Below the pieces are notes generated by a model. That model saw only the letters and a list, made by a program, of their open reading frames with translations. It ran no database searches and was not told the DNA's origin. Below, one piece after another: positions 63,639-64,000 of a DNA stretch of 64,000 nt. A program made the translations under genes and the position numbers. The number at the start of each line of letters is the position of its first letter. The first letter of the stretch is position 1. The DNA lies in the NCBI RefSeq assembly GCF_026646375.1, contig NZ_JAIPPU010000010.1:1-64000 (forward strand). Direction: 5' to 3'. Source of the stretch: Acetobacterium wieringae (lineage in GTDB: Bacteria; Bacillota; Clostridia; Eubacteriales; Eubacteriaceae).

Positions 63639-63992
63639 TTAGTTCATGTTTTTCTTTGATACTTCAACTAAGTCTTTGAAAGCATTACTGTCATTCATAG
63701 CCAGATCAGCTAAGATTTTACGGTCGATTTCAACACCAGCCTGTTTCAAACCAAACATAAATTTGCTGTAGCTTAAACCATGTATTCTGGCACCGGCATT
63801 GATTCGGGTAATCCATAATCTTCTGAAGTTTCGTTTCTTTTCTTTACGGCCAACATATGAAGATCTGAGTGCTCGCATAACGGCTTCATTAGCTGATCGA
63901 TATAACTTACTCTTAGCACCATAATAGCCTTTTGCAAGTTTTAGTACTTTTTTATGTTTCTTTTTGGCATTAACGCCTTTTTTAATTCGCAT
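63639..63992 (-). CDS. rplT: 50S ribosomal protein L20
   Basis: A 117-residue protein of normal length. It has the basic N terminus ([22 protein letters not shown]), the conserved [12 protein letters not shown]-like region ([19 protein letters not shown]) and a C-terminal [16 protein letters not shown]. It binds 23S rRNA and is essential early in 50S assembly. Its partners rpmI and infC would lie beyond the window edge. Confidence 0.97.
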   Translation of the reverse strand: MRIKKGVNAKKKHKKVLKLAKGYYGAKSKLYRSANEAVMRALRSSYVGRKEKKRNFRRLWITRINAGARIHGLSYSKFMFGLKQAGVEIDRKILADLAMNDSNAFKDLVEVSKKNMN

Positions 63993-64000
63993 TATCTATT

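Overview
The window looks like chromosomal DNA of an anaerobic, acetogen-type member of the Clostridia, most like Acetobacterium or another Eubacteriaceae. This rests on low-GC Gram-positive housekeeping genes (KtrAB, LexA, ZapA, a T-box-controlled pheST operon, a DUF4364 regulator), clostridial-style Shine-Dalgarno sites, and many iron-sulfur, selenium and molybdenum-related proteins. No rRNA, tRNA or CRISPR array was seen, and the species call is inference.

Layout. Positions 1-5160 hold the end of a type I restriction locus: a RhuM-like protein cut by the window edge, HsdR, and a GIY-YIG nuclease-like protein. Positions 5400-16400 are accessory functions: a GNAT acetyltransferase, a two-component system beside two small Met/Gly-rich or SHOCT envelope proteins, an exported nuclease with a lamin-tail-like domain, an MBL hydrolase, an exported pyruvoyl-decarboxylase-like protein, an epimerase and a YkgJ-type cysteine-cluster protein. 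Positions 16700-30100 hold an M20 amidohydrolase, a 7TM-GGDEF protein, a polar amino-acid ABC importer, a small protein resembling the phage Tad1/Acb2 nucleotide-sponge family, a QueG-like protein, a DUF512 radical SAM protein, Der, and a membrane ferredoxin with tandem C-terminal repeats.

Positions 30236-44105 form a dense metalloid, thiol and cofactor island. It contains YqeC, two ArsC-type reductases, three ArsR-type regulators counting the transposon copy, four small DGC-type cysteine proteins (one fused to a complete GcvH-like lipoyl domain), a stand-alone HdrA N-terminal-like domain, a ferredoxin, an Fe-S protein with a class V aminotransferase, dihydrolipoamide dehydrogenase, a two-domain ArsA ATPase, a HesB-like protein, XdhC, a radical SAM/SPASM protein and ArsD. 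No ArsB or Acr3 pump is present. The five-gene operon 33168-35489, together with dihydrolipoamide dehydrogenase, is my leading candidate for an undescribed system: a lipoyl-dithiol relay tied to metalloid or sulfur chemistry.

Positions 44438-53401 are an intact 8,964-bp Tn7-like transposon. It has TGTG terminal inverted repeats, a perfect 5-bp duplication (ACTAA), eight TnsB-type repeats, TnsA, TnsB, TnsC and a TniQ/TnsD-like protein, and it carries a CadC-type repressor and a CadA-type P-ATPase as cargo. It interrupts the spacer between the metalloid island and a Xer-type recombinase gene.

Positions 53600-64000 are core genes: tyrosine recombinase, lexA with its own SOS box, zapA, dprA-like, pheT, pheS with a T-box leader, a TrmH-type methyltransferase, ktrA, ktrB and rplT.
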